Source of the DNA: Mesaphorura yosii
Lineage: Eukaryota > Arthropoda > Collembola > Poduromorpha > Tullbergiidae
Reading direction: 5' to 3'
Assembly (NCBI GenBank): GCA_009869945.1
Contig: WIXG01000023.1
Location: 186,001 to 250,000 of the forward strand
Length of the DNA stretch: 64,000 bases
The translations under genes were made by a program, and so were the position numbers. This document shows positions 1-11,898 of the stretch, piece after piece. The first letter of the stretch is position 1. Each line of letters opens with the position of its first letter. Below the pieces are notes generated by a model. It was not told where the DNA came from, did no database searches, and was given only the letters and a program-made list of their open reading frames with translations.

Positions 1-182
1 CTCCTTTGATACTTTCGCTGCGGAAATGCTGAATTCAAAATGGGTTGTTTAGAAAATAAAAACTTTCTACAAAGTAAAATAAAATGTTTCGCATGTTATT
101 GTTATTCTAACCTTCACTCACGGAAAGGCGGAGTACATTTCGACACTCTCCTCATGACTCGCCTGGAAATCTGTAAAAAATC

Positions 183-500
183 TCATAAGCAATAAAATAC
201 TTTCAAAAGATTACGGCAGAGCGGAGCGCGGCAGTGCAGCAGGCGCGTATCAGATCCCAACGACCAGCGAAAGTATAAAGTAACAGTCGTTTTTGATGCT
301 GAGAGATCATCATCGCCGGCGTGAAGTGTGAAACTAAGCTTAAGAAAGTCAGAAACACTGCCAAGTGAAAGTATGCCTGCCGAGTGCGACCCTCCGAAAT
401 AAGGAATGGTAAATGTGATGAAGTTCTCATCAATTTCTGTCAACTCTAAATTAAATTCAACTTGAAGTTGGATTGAAACGGAACCCTTTCCATTGTGCAT
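183..500 (-). other. 105-codon open frame of unknown nature
   Basis: This stand-alone frame begins with ATG and has an in-frame stop four codons upstream. I do not recognise it firmly. The predicted product is rich in alternating hydrophobic and polar residues, suggesting beta strands. It contains a TIPYFGG segment and an HAGDDDL segment followed by a strand-like stretch, vaguely like the jelly-roll capsid subunits of picorna-like viruses. No neighbouring frame continues the similarity and there are no flanking viral genes. It may be a decayed virus-derived fragment, an exon of an unseen gene, or chance. Confidence 0.15.
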
Positions 501-3280
501 TGTTCTCAGTCAGGCGTCTCGCTTTGGTTTCTTGAAATTCTCCAAATTCAGCCTACCCTTTCACAAGTTTTCTTCAAGGAAAGATTCAGACGCAAATTCC
601 CTTTAAAGTTTCTTAACTTCCACCTCCTGCCTTCTGCTCGTGGCCTGCTTGCCACGGGCACCGAGTGACGAGTTGCTGTCATCATATGTCATCAGCAACC
701 TGATGGATGATGTTAAGATTCTGACGTCTGGCGTAAAGCAGGGAGGAGTGAGCACACATGGCGTTGAAGGGCCAGGCAAACATTTTTGTAAGGCTAATAT
801 TAATTAGATTAACTACACCACCAAAAAAGAAAAGACTGGAGAATGGGATTTCCACGCTGTTCGTGTGAAGGCAAGGAGCTTTCGAAGCAGACTTTCAGAC
901 AGAGGCAGACAGAATTTTGGCACTACAACTGTGCCACAGCTTCCTCCCTTATTTTCCACTTACTCCTTGTCACTGGCTGGCTTTCTCTCTCAGAATTTCG
1001 CTGGTAACACTTGAACTTGAGACATTTAATAAATTATGGAAGATTCATGGATCCATTATCAAAATCGAGACAAAACCGTGCAAGGATTGAAGCCAACCCA
1101 GCAACGCCAGAATTCTTTTATGGTTGAAGCAGAAGCAAAGAATGTCATAATTTTAGCCAACACGTCAGGAAGTGTGAAATATACATGCGGAGTACGAACA
1201 GTGTGGCACATTTCCTAAAAATGCAAACGATAATTTAAAGGGTTGATAAGGCGCAGGAAGGCTTCCACTTCATTTTAAGACAGTTACCAAGCCTAAAGTT
1301 CGCAAAATTAGTTTGTCTAGTGTAAGACACTAGCTTCGCCCGACGAGGGCGACATTGTCGGGAAGAATTTTTGATATTCCGGTGGTGTACCTAGAAAGCA
1401 TGCCGTGCAGGTCGCCGTCGCAGGTTCTGTATTTATGGCCCGAATCACTGAAGAAAATGAAACTCGAAGGCAAGATGCGGGATGCACGATGAAGAAGGGG
1501 AAGTAAATCCCTTGAAGGAGAAAACGAAGCGAAAAGAAAAGAAAGAGAAGATTCAAGACCGGTTAATGATCCAAGACGATAAAAATTCACGGGACGTTCT
1601 TGGACTTTGTCATTATTTCACATGCGTACGTGCAGTTCGCCAGTCACCTCGTGCTCCAGGCGTGTGTCGGTGTCTTGGTCGCAGGCGCAGCCCTGACTCC
1701 CGGTTCGGTGTTTGTAATTCACCGAGCAAGAGTTTCAAGAGTAGCTTTATGTGATTCATGTATGCGGTCGTGTACAAACAAGAAAGATAGGGCAGAGGAA
1801 CACACGACACGATAGAAAATATTCACATAAATCCTTTTTAGAGTCAGATTCCATGTTATTTGGCATAAATACTCTTATCGCCAGCTTGTAGCTTAGTAAC
1901 TTGTGCAAAGTACAAATATTCCCAATACTGGCAAATGTTGAAATAGTAAATCAAATTCAAAGTTTTGTCACATTCAATTCAAAAATATTATGTCGTATTT
2001 CGGCCTGTCATTAAATATTCGGAAATAGGTTACAAACTGTCCGGTACTTTTGAGAATTGACACTGACATGGTGTATTTTGTACTGCGACACATTTAGAAG
2101 CGCTGTAAACATGACTTTTACTATAGTAGCACACGGGTTCCAGACAACCAGACGCAATGGAGTTCTATTCTTGTGAATAATTGCCGCACTTGTTCGGACC
2201 TAAGTGTCCATTATGTCACAAAGCCATTTCTGACTGCAATTTTTTATGTTCCTCTCTTCGCCGCCGTGTTTTCATTTCCCAATCGTCATTATGTACGAGG
2301 CACTCTATGAACTTTCGTGCTCCGCCATTTGTTGGGACACACCAGTGGGATTGCATCTGCATCTTCAGTTCCGGGTTCTTGTTTCGGTGCAATAATGTAC
2401 ATTTGATATTATTACGTTCCATAATAGCAATTGTAGTGTTGTTTCTGATTCTTAGCGCTCGTTGTTGCACTCAGTCTCCCGCCGTGAAATTGCATTACAT
2501 GCAACAAGATTAAAAAGTTATCTCACCGTGTAATAAAATTTACTTTATGACTTTCCGGTTGAGTTAGATACATTGGCGTAGCCGGATTGCTGCAATGCAC
2601 AAAATTGCTGACTGTGCCGAGGCCTACTCGCTTGTGATGCTCAGTGATGCTGACCAGACCAAGCATTTCTGAATCAAGAGACCCGGAGTTTAGAAACAAA
2701 GAACGGCATTGACAAAGAAATTGCCAAGAACGAAAGAGTCACAGCTGGAGAATAGCAAATGAAGATCATTTTGCTGTCAGATTAAGGAAACCAAAAATGG
2801 TCCTCCAGCACTTTCACTCAAAAGAAGCCTCCCATTTCATCCGTAGAAAATCATTCAGTATTGTCAGCCAGTCAATGGCTTACTTTGTAAGCAAACCTTG
2901 TTGCGCTGCTTGCTGCGACAATTGTTGTACAAATACAAAACGGCAATGGCATTGATGTGACAAGACTTGATTTCATGGTCTGTACTATGTACTCTGTATG
3001 TGCACTGTCTTCTGTTGCATTGCAACTCGACGCGTCGCAGATTTGAGAGAGATGTAATTTTGCATTGTGAGTCCCTTGACGGCGATATTTAGAATTCGAA
3101 AGAAGTTGGAATCTCAAGAAAGAGACAAACATATCAAGACAACTCATTAATATTTCAGTGCCTGCGTACCAATTCATGCTATACTGCCGCTGTCAGTGAC
3201 TTGTAGAATTTCAATTGGGTATGGCACGGCAGGACAATGCAAACGCACGGACAAAATCGCGGATGGATCCGGATTGGACT

Positions 3281-3312
3281 TTCCAATGCCATGCATGATG
3301 CATGCATTGGAA
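3281..3312. repeat. 32-nt near-perfect palindrome
   Basis: Arms TTCCAATGC(C)ATGCAT and ATGCATGCATTGGAA pair around a central G, with one extra C in the left arm. It contains two ATGCAT boxes and two CCAATG/CATTGG boxes. It could be a dimeric transcription-factor site or a cruciform-forming sequence. It lies inside the open frame at 3196-3564. Confidence 0.7.
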
Positions 3313-4956
3313 AAGCAAAACTCAAATGAAAACAGCAGTCAACACAGCAGCGAAATTGTGCTCGCAATTCTTAATTCACCGTCAAAGTTTTGGGTGCAGT
3401 CAAAGCTTGATGCTGAATGCAGTGATGCCGACTTCGTTTTGATGACTCACGATTTAAGTGCAAGCAGTCAACCCTTTCATAATTTTAGGCTGCGAATTAC
3501 TCAACTGGAATCAGCAAGTGCAATCGTCCGTCTGCGCGTGAATAGCTTTCAGTTTCAGTCGTAGTACTTTCAAGGAGGAAGAGTACGGAAGATCAGTTAC
3601 AAGCTTCCCTTATACATCCATTTAAGGGAATTAATTTTAGTTGAATAGATAAATAGATTCCATCCAAGTCATGCCATATCAAGCAAGCAACAGTCCGAAA
3701 GGCTGCATAGGACTTCTGCACTGCGGCACTGAAACGAAAGAAGAATGATGTATCAGTTGATTATGACAATGAAATAGCTGGAAATGGCAAAAATCACCGC
3801 GTTTTATAATCCCCTCATGCGCGCTTTGTTGTTGGTAGATGATGGATGACGATATGTGGTCGCGTGTCGCCAGACAAAAATGGTCCGGCTCAATGAATTT
3901 CTCTTCCTCTTTTTACACCGCATCTGCATCACATTCTGCACGGGCCAAGATTTTTCACAGTATCACAATACGCTGCATCAGAGTCGTCGTCGCCCGTCGA
4001 GCTGCAGTTTTTTGGGTTGATGTGACAATTGAAGCACCACACCACAGAAAACTGAGGAGTGCTGCGAGTGGGGCAGAGAAAAAGACTGGGGAGACAAAAA
4101 TAGAAACACAGAAAAGGAAGATTCCAATCGAACGTTTGCAAGTTGCATAAAATGCGTACTAAATCTTACCCCAGCGCTAAATTCTCCTTTAGTGTGGCAC
4201 AATCCTCATGCGATGAGACATGTTTTTCGCTTTATCAGCAAAGTTCAAGGTTATGGAATTTTTATGGTAAATCTTGACAAATGTTTTATTAGTCATGCTG
4301 AAAGCTAGTATGGCTTGCATGGGTGGAGGTTTTTGTCAAGATAAACACACAATCGTGTCTAACCAAACCACATCGAAGGCAAAAACGTTGACCATTTAGG
4401 TCTGCTCTCCGTTCTAATGCTACATACGTTTGTCATCTTGATACAGTTACTGGGTTTATTGGCACATTTGCATTTACAACGGGGCCGCATCTCTCTTGTG
4501 TCACCAGCATGCGCTTGCTTTGAATTTAGATCGAGGACTGTCGTATGCCGATGATCATCCCAATTTTTGTCTAGTCTCAAGCTGAACGGAAGCAGAAGGG
4601 ATGAAATATGAATCTTCTTCTTGCCATCACTTGCATCAGTTTTTCTCCCTATCATTATAATTAGCAAACTATTATTTTTTGGAATGGATCCTTTCCAGTT
4701 GTGATCCGATAATTAGATCTCTGGAGGATTCTGGCCAAACATTAGAAATCAATTTTACCCGCCCCGTAAGCCGGAATTCGAGCGTACTTACATTCATTAA
4801 AAGCAGTGACTTAATTCTCAGCACATAATTGTAGGGCCATGGTCAGGAATCATTCAAAGTGCGTCGATGAGTCATATCTATGCGCGATGCCCTGCCCAGT
4901 GCAATCAAACTCAAATAAAAGAAGAATCGGTTACAATTGACAAACTGTAATGCATG

Positions 4957-5632
4957 GCATTGAAGTTTGATGCAATCGGAAACACTGAACCATGATTCCG
5001 CATTCAAACTTCGCTTGTCATGTCAGTCCAGTGCACTGCCACCACCACCCTCACCACTTGCTGTAATCCGATCCTCCGCCTCATGTCACGTTGCATTGCA
5101 TTGGCATCAAACCAAATTATTGCGTCCCATTGACTCAATACTCAATGCACTGCATTGGTGTCTTATTCAGCAAGTGAACAAAATAATGCATTTGATCATT
5201 GTCATTGTCAGTGCATCGATAGAACCAGACAGTCCCTTTTCATGTCTCAATTTCACAGCTTGTCAACGCGTTCGTGACTCCCGTTCTTGCTCTGCTTCGT
5301 AAATATACAACAACGGTAAGCTTTGGCTGCGTTGAATTTATTTGTTAGTCGCCTGATTGTAAATCAAAGGCCTTTTTGTTAATTGTTTGGGCGAATTGTG
5401 AACGACGGAAATCAGTACATTCTGATTTACAATTTACGAGTCCGTGTCCACTAGCTGACCACGACATGGCTGAGTAGTCGAATCGGTAGTAGTTGGCGAA
5501 TCACCAAATTTAGTAAATGGTGCTTCACTTGCGAGCCTGCACCAAAAACTGCCCACGATGCATTCATAAATGTTTATTATGGACAATGGACAATTGTCAT
5601 TGCCAAAAGTATCATAAAACACAATGCAATGC
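4957..5632. promoter_or_regulatory. Cluster of GCATTG/CAATGC words
   Basis: GCATTG occurs at 4957, 5093, 5098 and 5152, and its complement CAATGC at 5143, 5622 and 5627. Several copies overlap or abut, as in TTGCATTGCATTGG. The clustering is visible directly; a role as an enhancer or binding-site array is inference. No gene start is recognised beside it. Confidence 0.25.
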
Positions 5633-7555
5633 GTATGGTTCTAGGCCCACGTCAAGCCCATGCAACACTACCCAATTCTATGCAAAGCGGCGAGGGGGCT
5701 TGCTCCACCGCCGCCGTACAATGTAAATTAGCAACTGACGCTTCGTTCTTTCGTTTAACTTGTGCCGTTTTGTATTTTTGGGTTCCTGTTGTTTTTCTTA
5801 TTTTTCTAGGCGTCCCGGCCGCAGTCCTCATTCTTACAATATTGAGTTTACAAGTAGCAGTTTGTGTTCCCCTTTTTAACTGTATTTTATTCGCTCCTTC
5901 ACTTTGTAAATAAAACGTACACACAAAATTATTGACCTGAAACAGTCCCTAGTTGCTTTCGAATTTTCATTTATTTCTCCGAGTGTGTGCCGCCGCTCGA
6001 GCAGCGCGCTCCCCGGCAATTCGAAAGTTCTATCGCCTTACCTCGGAGTGGTAATGTCATTTATATTCTGATTTAAGGCCTAGCATCAGTTTCTAAAGAA
6101 GAGGAATTGGTTTTCAAAGGTCGGAGACGGGAATTTCTTTCAAATTCGCCGTCAGATTGCTTTCAGTATTTCATCCGTTGCGTAATTACTCAGATTAACA
6201 CTGCACAGCATTCGCTCAGTCCTAGAATAAATAAGGGAACACGTTCGGGACCGTCCGATCGTTTCCGACATTGCAATCTCCGAAGGTCAGTTCTGTCTTT
6301 CATGATTGATTCATTTCAAACGCATAACATGCATAAGGCTTGCTCGTTACGCATTGCGAATTACGAAACGACTTCCTGGTTGCATTCCACGTCGTACTGT
6401 ACCTTTCAGATAACGAATAATTCGGTTTTCAGCTTGCACTGTTCGGGTTAGACGCACTTTCGATTGCAGTAACCGCACTTCCGGTTGCACCCATAAAGAG
6501 GGCAATTCGCAATCAAATATCTTTTACAGTTCTCTTGTATTTTATCCATAACTGCAATCTTTAATTTATGGGGCATTCAGAAGCACCACTTCATTGTTGC
6601 TTGGCTTGATTCCGCAGGATTCTATGATTATTTGAAATTATTACATCTTCGGTCTAGACTAGACTCCGACTCCAAGTACTATGAGGCCATGACTGGTAGC
6701 TTGCATGCTTCCGTTCTTGACCATTATGGGTCTTCATTTCCAGAGCCATTAAGATAAGACAATCGCCATTGGTGAGGAGCCCAACCAGTGAATACAAGTG
6801 CCAGTGCTATTATAAGAATGGAGATGAATTTGTGCACCGATAAGCTGCAACAAGAACACGGAAGAGCAATTGACTCAGATTACAGTTCTGACACTAATGG
6901 TTATTGGATTATATTCTTGCAGCGGAGATGCCATAGAAATGGCTGCTCGCTTGAGAAAGGTGAGGTGAAAGTAAGCCCAGGCTTCCATTTCAGGACTTTG
7001 CAGTTTTCACCGTCGTGTAACTGCATAAAGGATTGAGTCACTCGAGAGAAAATACCAATTTTCGTTGTAAGATTTTTGACAACATGTTTCACATAGTAAT
7101 TTGGGCAAAAATTGTGAAAAATACTTCGCAAGTTCGACTAGAACACAGAAATTCAACATCTGCTTGAATGTATTGAAACAGTCATATTTCATCACGGAAA
7201 CAAGATGAAAAAATTCATATGTACATTGTCGCGCGTGTCAGTGCCAATTTTATTGGATCTTTCTCCCCGACCTCAACTTGGAAGGTCTTTAGAGAATATA
7301 AAACAAAATTGAGAAAATGTCCCTTCACGGTTCCAGATTTCTCTTTAATGCAATTCTGGTGGTGAAAACCTTACACGGCATTACAAATGTAATTTTTACC
7401 TTTCATTTCAGTCGGAGCCGGGCTTCGGTGGAACGAGTTGGAATACCTTTATCGACGAGGGTTGTTTAAACTTCCTGACTTCCCAATAAGCATGATGAAT
7501 GTCTGGGGAAAGTCTCGTTTTTGTTAGAAAAATCCAATTTTGAAGAATTGCATCT

Positions 7556-7561
7556 TTTATT
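7556..7561 (-). terminator. Candidate polyadenylation signal, SID-1 copy B
   Basis: On the minus strand AATAAA lies about 180 nt past the stop codon of SID-1-like copy B. It is the first exact hexamer I see downstream of that stop. The cleavage site cannot be placed from sequence alone. Confidence 0.45.
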
Positions 7562-7740
7562 GTTAGTTATCGTCAACATTAATCAAAATTCAGACTTGTG
7601 TAAAACCTGACTAAAAATATAACCGAAGTCAATTCTCTGCGCTCTGACTCCGGCAGCTCTCGTCCTCTTTCAGTTAATTAAAAGATCTAATGTCTTACTT
7701 ACTTGCTTCTAGACTAACTTATTAAAAAAATTCGGATGGA

Positions 7741-10700
7741 TCAAAATACTGCTATTTCGTTATGCTTGACTGGCAACAAATCATCGTCCAGCGTAAGTAG
7801 CATCTGCGAAATTGAGAAAGTTCAAGATTAAATTGCTGATTCGGCGAATTCCTATTCTAAACTTACCATGAATGAACTAAACAGGGCGCCTGCTGACAGG
7901 AAGTGCCACAAGTCATGATTATCATAAAAATCGGCAACGATACAGTCGCCATTCTGCGTCTTCGATGATGCAGGTGATTCAGACCACGATGTCAACGCAC
8001 TGGTGAAAAAGTAAAGTGCGAATCCCCAGAAAAGGCCTGACAAAATGCCGTAAATGCAAGGCTGTATCCAGAGATAACCCTTGTACTCGCCATGGATGAA
8101 CTGGAAATTCCGAATAAAACATTCCAGGAGGTTCCAGAAATCCCATTACATGAATCTGGCGCCTGTCCTTACCTTCATTATTCCATAGTACACACAATAG
8201 ACTAAGCAATTCGCCACAAAAATCCCCAGCAACTGAGTTGCGAAGTCCGAATTATACATTAAAGTCCATTGCATCACAATGATAAACGAATTAAACACTA
8301 AAGTTCCCAGGGTCAGGAACCACTGGCTTCGATGTGACGTGAACGAGTAAGAATTCTCATCGCCACACCATGCCGGTCCAAGCACTCTGCAAAGTGCCGC
8401 GTCAAACACTTGATCCCAGCGTGTCACGATACAATTATTTTCTACAAGGAAAGAATGACATGAAATATTAAATTCACCAAGACAGGTTTTAGAATGAAGA
8501 GGTTTAGAATCTTACCATCCCTGATGAATCCAACCCAGTAGAGATACACAAGTAACAAAAGGACCATGAAGCCGTAAACAATCGAAAAGCAAACTTTGAA
8601 TGCCGTACTATTGAATAGCAAACCCAAAACTGCCGACGATGATACGAATGCCAGAATAATGAAAGTGACGTTCCTGCCCAATAACCAGAGACAATATCAA
8701 GTCTACATGCAAGGTGCATTCCTTCATAATGTCACTTACACACTAATGTGAACTGGATGTCGAAATTGGTAGATCTTGACAATTCCGAGTACGGCAATTA
8801 CGTACATGAACGATGTGTCTGGAAAGAATTAAACAAATCGGAAATTGTGGACAATGGAATCGTAATCCAGTTCTCTATCCATTTTTAACCTACCAAATTG
8901 GAAATTAGATTGATTCGGACAAATGTGGTATGCACCGCTAAAAACAAAGTACACCGAATGAGTTCCCTCATCCCTGCAAGGAATGTTGTGTTTTTCGTAG
9001 AATTTTACCTCAGAAGACCTTCAGCCATCAGTGCCAAACCCATTGCGTAGAAAAGGCCAAAATGCTGCAAAACGCCATAGTCATTGTAGGAGTCCAGTAT
9101 CGGAAATATTTTTCTTAGGATGCTTGCATCTTCGTCATTGTATTTGTTGCTGGTTTCGCTTTGGCCTTGACTTTGCTTCTGAACAAAACTGTTTCGTCGA
9201 ATTCTCACCAGTGTGATGAACGTGAATCCAAGAATAATGTATGAAATATTTGAGTAGATGTGATTGAAATCCATAACATATCCCAAGCTTCGTGCGCACA
9301 AATAGTTGTAATAGCAAATGTCTTGCTCGCCAGTGCGATACACAACCTGAAGCGAGTCAGCCAGTTAGTAAGAAAGTTTCTGCCAAAAGCTGAGACTTGT
9401 GCTGACTAACCTTTAAATAGTTTGTGATAAGTTGAAATACAGGCACACAGTAGAAAATGGCAATGATTAAAATTGTCCAAAAGTAGCGGGTTGATTGCTG
9501 ACGAAGTATTTTGGGATCAACCCTTTTCAAGTCCTGAATTTTTAACGGAGTCCGAAGGGATGCCATGCAAGAGCTTGAATCTCTTGATGCAAGATGAGTT
9601 GTGGAGGCTCCCGAGGCACTGGGACTTGAAGGCACACTCCCTGAAATTGCCGAAATGTTGCCGTCGATCTGATCCCTCCCTGCGACTCGAACTCTAACAG
9701 AAAAAGACAATATTATTGCAACCGAACACAAGAGTTGTAGTGAAAATTTTTAGAAAATACGCAAAATACAGCCTACTTCAAGTTTTGAAATGCAGAAAAT
9801 ATTCCAAATATCATGAATATCAACAGAAACGTGAACAACAACGGCATTAGTGTTGGAACAACATATTCGGACGGATCGATGATCTCTTCAATTAAAATTG
9901 TTACTGTTTTTGCTTTCGGTGTGTTGAAATCGTCCATGGCCAATCTTGGAGATTCGTAGAAAGCAAGAGCTTGGTCATCCCTGCGCACTATTCCGTAATA
10001 TTCTTTACAGCGCTTGTCCTCCTTCAGAACAACGAACACCAGCATGAATCCGTCTGGATATTGGTTCTTCTACAGTACAGATAAACAAATTATAGATTTT
10101 CGTTACACATGAAGCAGTTCACTTTACTTACACGAATTGTTAATGCCGCCTTAGTTGACAGTGTCTGCCAATAACCTTCAAACTGAACATTGCTTTCCTG
10201 GTCCATTACTGGGCACTGGACATAATGGACATTCAGCACGGGCAACATAGAAGCTGTAGGAGTATTGCAAATATACTTACTTCGAAATTTTGAATCGAAA
10301 ATATCATGCAAGTTTCTTCCGGAGAGCCCACCCGAATTAAAAGATTTGGCCTGTGCGATGATGGGTACGCAAATTTATAAAAGTCCGGCAGCGTCGGAGA
10401 AATCGTTACATTGGCTGGCTCACTTAACCTGTCATAAAATGATTACGTTGTACAGCTGTGAGAAACAAGTATATGAACTGTTACCCAACAAACATGTCTT
10501 CACTCAGAGTGAGTAAAATTTTGAATGGAATTGGCAGCGGACTGCAACTTGTCACCACAACTGTGATCGTTTGCTCGATGTCTGACGACGGGTCCAAGCA
10601 CAGCGTCCTGGCTGACGATTGATAGTAGGTCATCCTGAACAAGGGACCACTTTTCAAGTTCTCATTTACAGACATATGATTGAGATGATCAATTGTGTGA

Positions 10701-11147
10701 TTCTTACTCGTCCGTTTCACTGTCCTGATGCCTGATAGGAAGTTCCCAGGAAAGTACCGTCCGGCGCCCCTGAATTGTAAACAGGAGAGGGCACTCTCTT
10801 GATGCTAGCGAACTGACGCTTGTGAAGATGCGGATCTTGGCGTCCTAGAAAATTAACAATTATTGCACAACTTGGCACTTGCCTATATTGAGTCAAGCAG
10901 GTGTGTTGCACCAACTCACCTGACTACTCCGATGTATCATGCTTGGGTACACGTCGTAATAGTAAACTTGCGAGAGCGAAATATCACTAAGCCCTTCTAA
11001 GGGCTCATTAACTACACCTTCAGTTATGTTAAACTCTGGTATGGCACTAACGGAAACTAACGAGTTTAATAAAATAGTGAGAATGAGTGTGGCAATCGAC
11101 ACTCGCGACCACATGAAGTTTAACGACTTCATCTCATAACAATTCAT
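7741..11147 (-). CDS. sid-1-like: SID-1/SIDT-family transmembrane protein, copy B
   Basis: This encodes a multi-pass SID-1 family membrane protein. Family members move or bind double-stranded RNA, as in systemic RNAi in C. elegans; relatives act in lysosomes or in cholesterol uptake. Fourteen exons fit in phase: 10920-11147, 10708-10844, 10485-10634, 10281-10428, 10132-10215, 9777-10069, 9411-9693, 9009-9346, 8894-8937, 8740-8818, 8516-8673, 8173-8441, 7867-8100 and 7741-7803 (2508 nt, 835 residues). The signal peptide covers about residues 1-35. The ectodomain carries ECPLLFTI and VLSWELP motifs and a CPVMDQESNVQ strand. Membrane helix 1 is near 319-342, a Ser-rich linker follows, and helix 2 is near 416-441. 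The core has DICYYNYLC, HFGLFYAMG and SGAYHICPN..FQFD, and ends with DNHDLWHFLS and DDDLL. The metal-site residues Ser554, His558, Asp569, His799 and His803 are present. The first Met after an upstream in-frame stop was chosen; Met6 is possible. It lies 751 nt downstream of paralogue A. Confidence 0.93.
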
Positions 11148-11898
11148 TTCACAAGAAATGTAATCGGCATTCCTTCTTCCTAAAACTTGGTTGGAAGTTG
11201 GTCAGCGTCTGTAATCGATCGTGTTCTAAATTGGAACAATATTAAGTGGGCTGATCTAAACTACTTTCCCGTCGCTTTACTAAAAGGGAAATTGAAGACT
11301 AACAAGTTTGAGTAAACCCGTGCAGTGCAACCTGCTGATAACATCATAAATACGAGATTAGATAAGAAATGCTTAGTCTCAAATATATGCACAGCGCGAC
11401 GGTGCGAATCGCGAATAGGAATGAATTGTTCCTGAAATTGCTTGTGTTCCCTGATAAGTCCAATCAATAATTGACAAAAAGCGACAGTTGTCAATTTGTC
11501 TGGGTCTAACTTTTTGCAATAAGTCAATATGATACAATAACATTGATATTAAACTTGAGCACATTAAATGTTTATTAATTTTCTGGTACAGGTACATATA
11601 TTAACGCTATAAAACTTTATTAAGGCAAATATTGAAACACAATACGGCTCGTGGAGATAGAATTGCATAGATAGGTTGTCGCGTGCGTCACATTTGCATT
11701 ACATTCTTCTGTTTTCGACATGTGGCCATGATAAATTTGCATTTAAATATACGAAGCTGTAAATTCCAGGAAACGGAACAATGCCGTTATGAAAGGACGT
11801 GGAGTGAGGAGTACACTTGCACTTCAGAATGCAAAATTAAAACTGTGACAGAATTCAAGAAGCGAACCCGCACGCGGCCGCCCATGTAACTAACAGGG
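11148..11898. other. Spacer between the two SID-1-like genes
   Basis: This 751-nt gap should hold the 3' UTR of copy A and the promoter and 5' UTR of copy B, both read on the minus strand. I see no exon in it. A frame of about 88 codons on the minus strand (11261-11527) has no recognisable similarity. I cannot identify a TATA box or initiator with confidence. Confidence 0.6.
11571..11621 (-). terminator. Candidate polyadenylation signals, SID-1 copy A
   Basis: On the minus strand AATAAA occurs at 11616-11621 and again at 11571-11576, about 280 and 325 nt past the stop codon of copy A and well before the start of copy B. This supports separate transcripts for the two genes. Confidence 0.4.

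Larger units (their letters stand above)
1..7740. other. Non-coding flank downstream of the SID-1 pair
   Basis: I can support no gene in this stretch. It has scattered short open frames with no domain I recognise and no chain of phase-compatible exons. Items described separately are a 105-codon frame on the minus strand near the left edge, a 122-codon frame at 3196-3564, a 32-nt near-palindrome at 3281-3312, and a cluster of GCATTG/CAATGC words at 4957-5632. The right end (about 7556-7740) is probably the 3' UTR of the downstream SID-1 gene. Exons of an unrecognised gene could still be hidden here. Confidence 0.6.
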
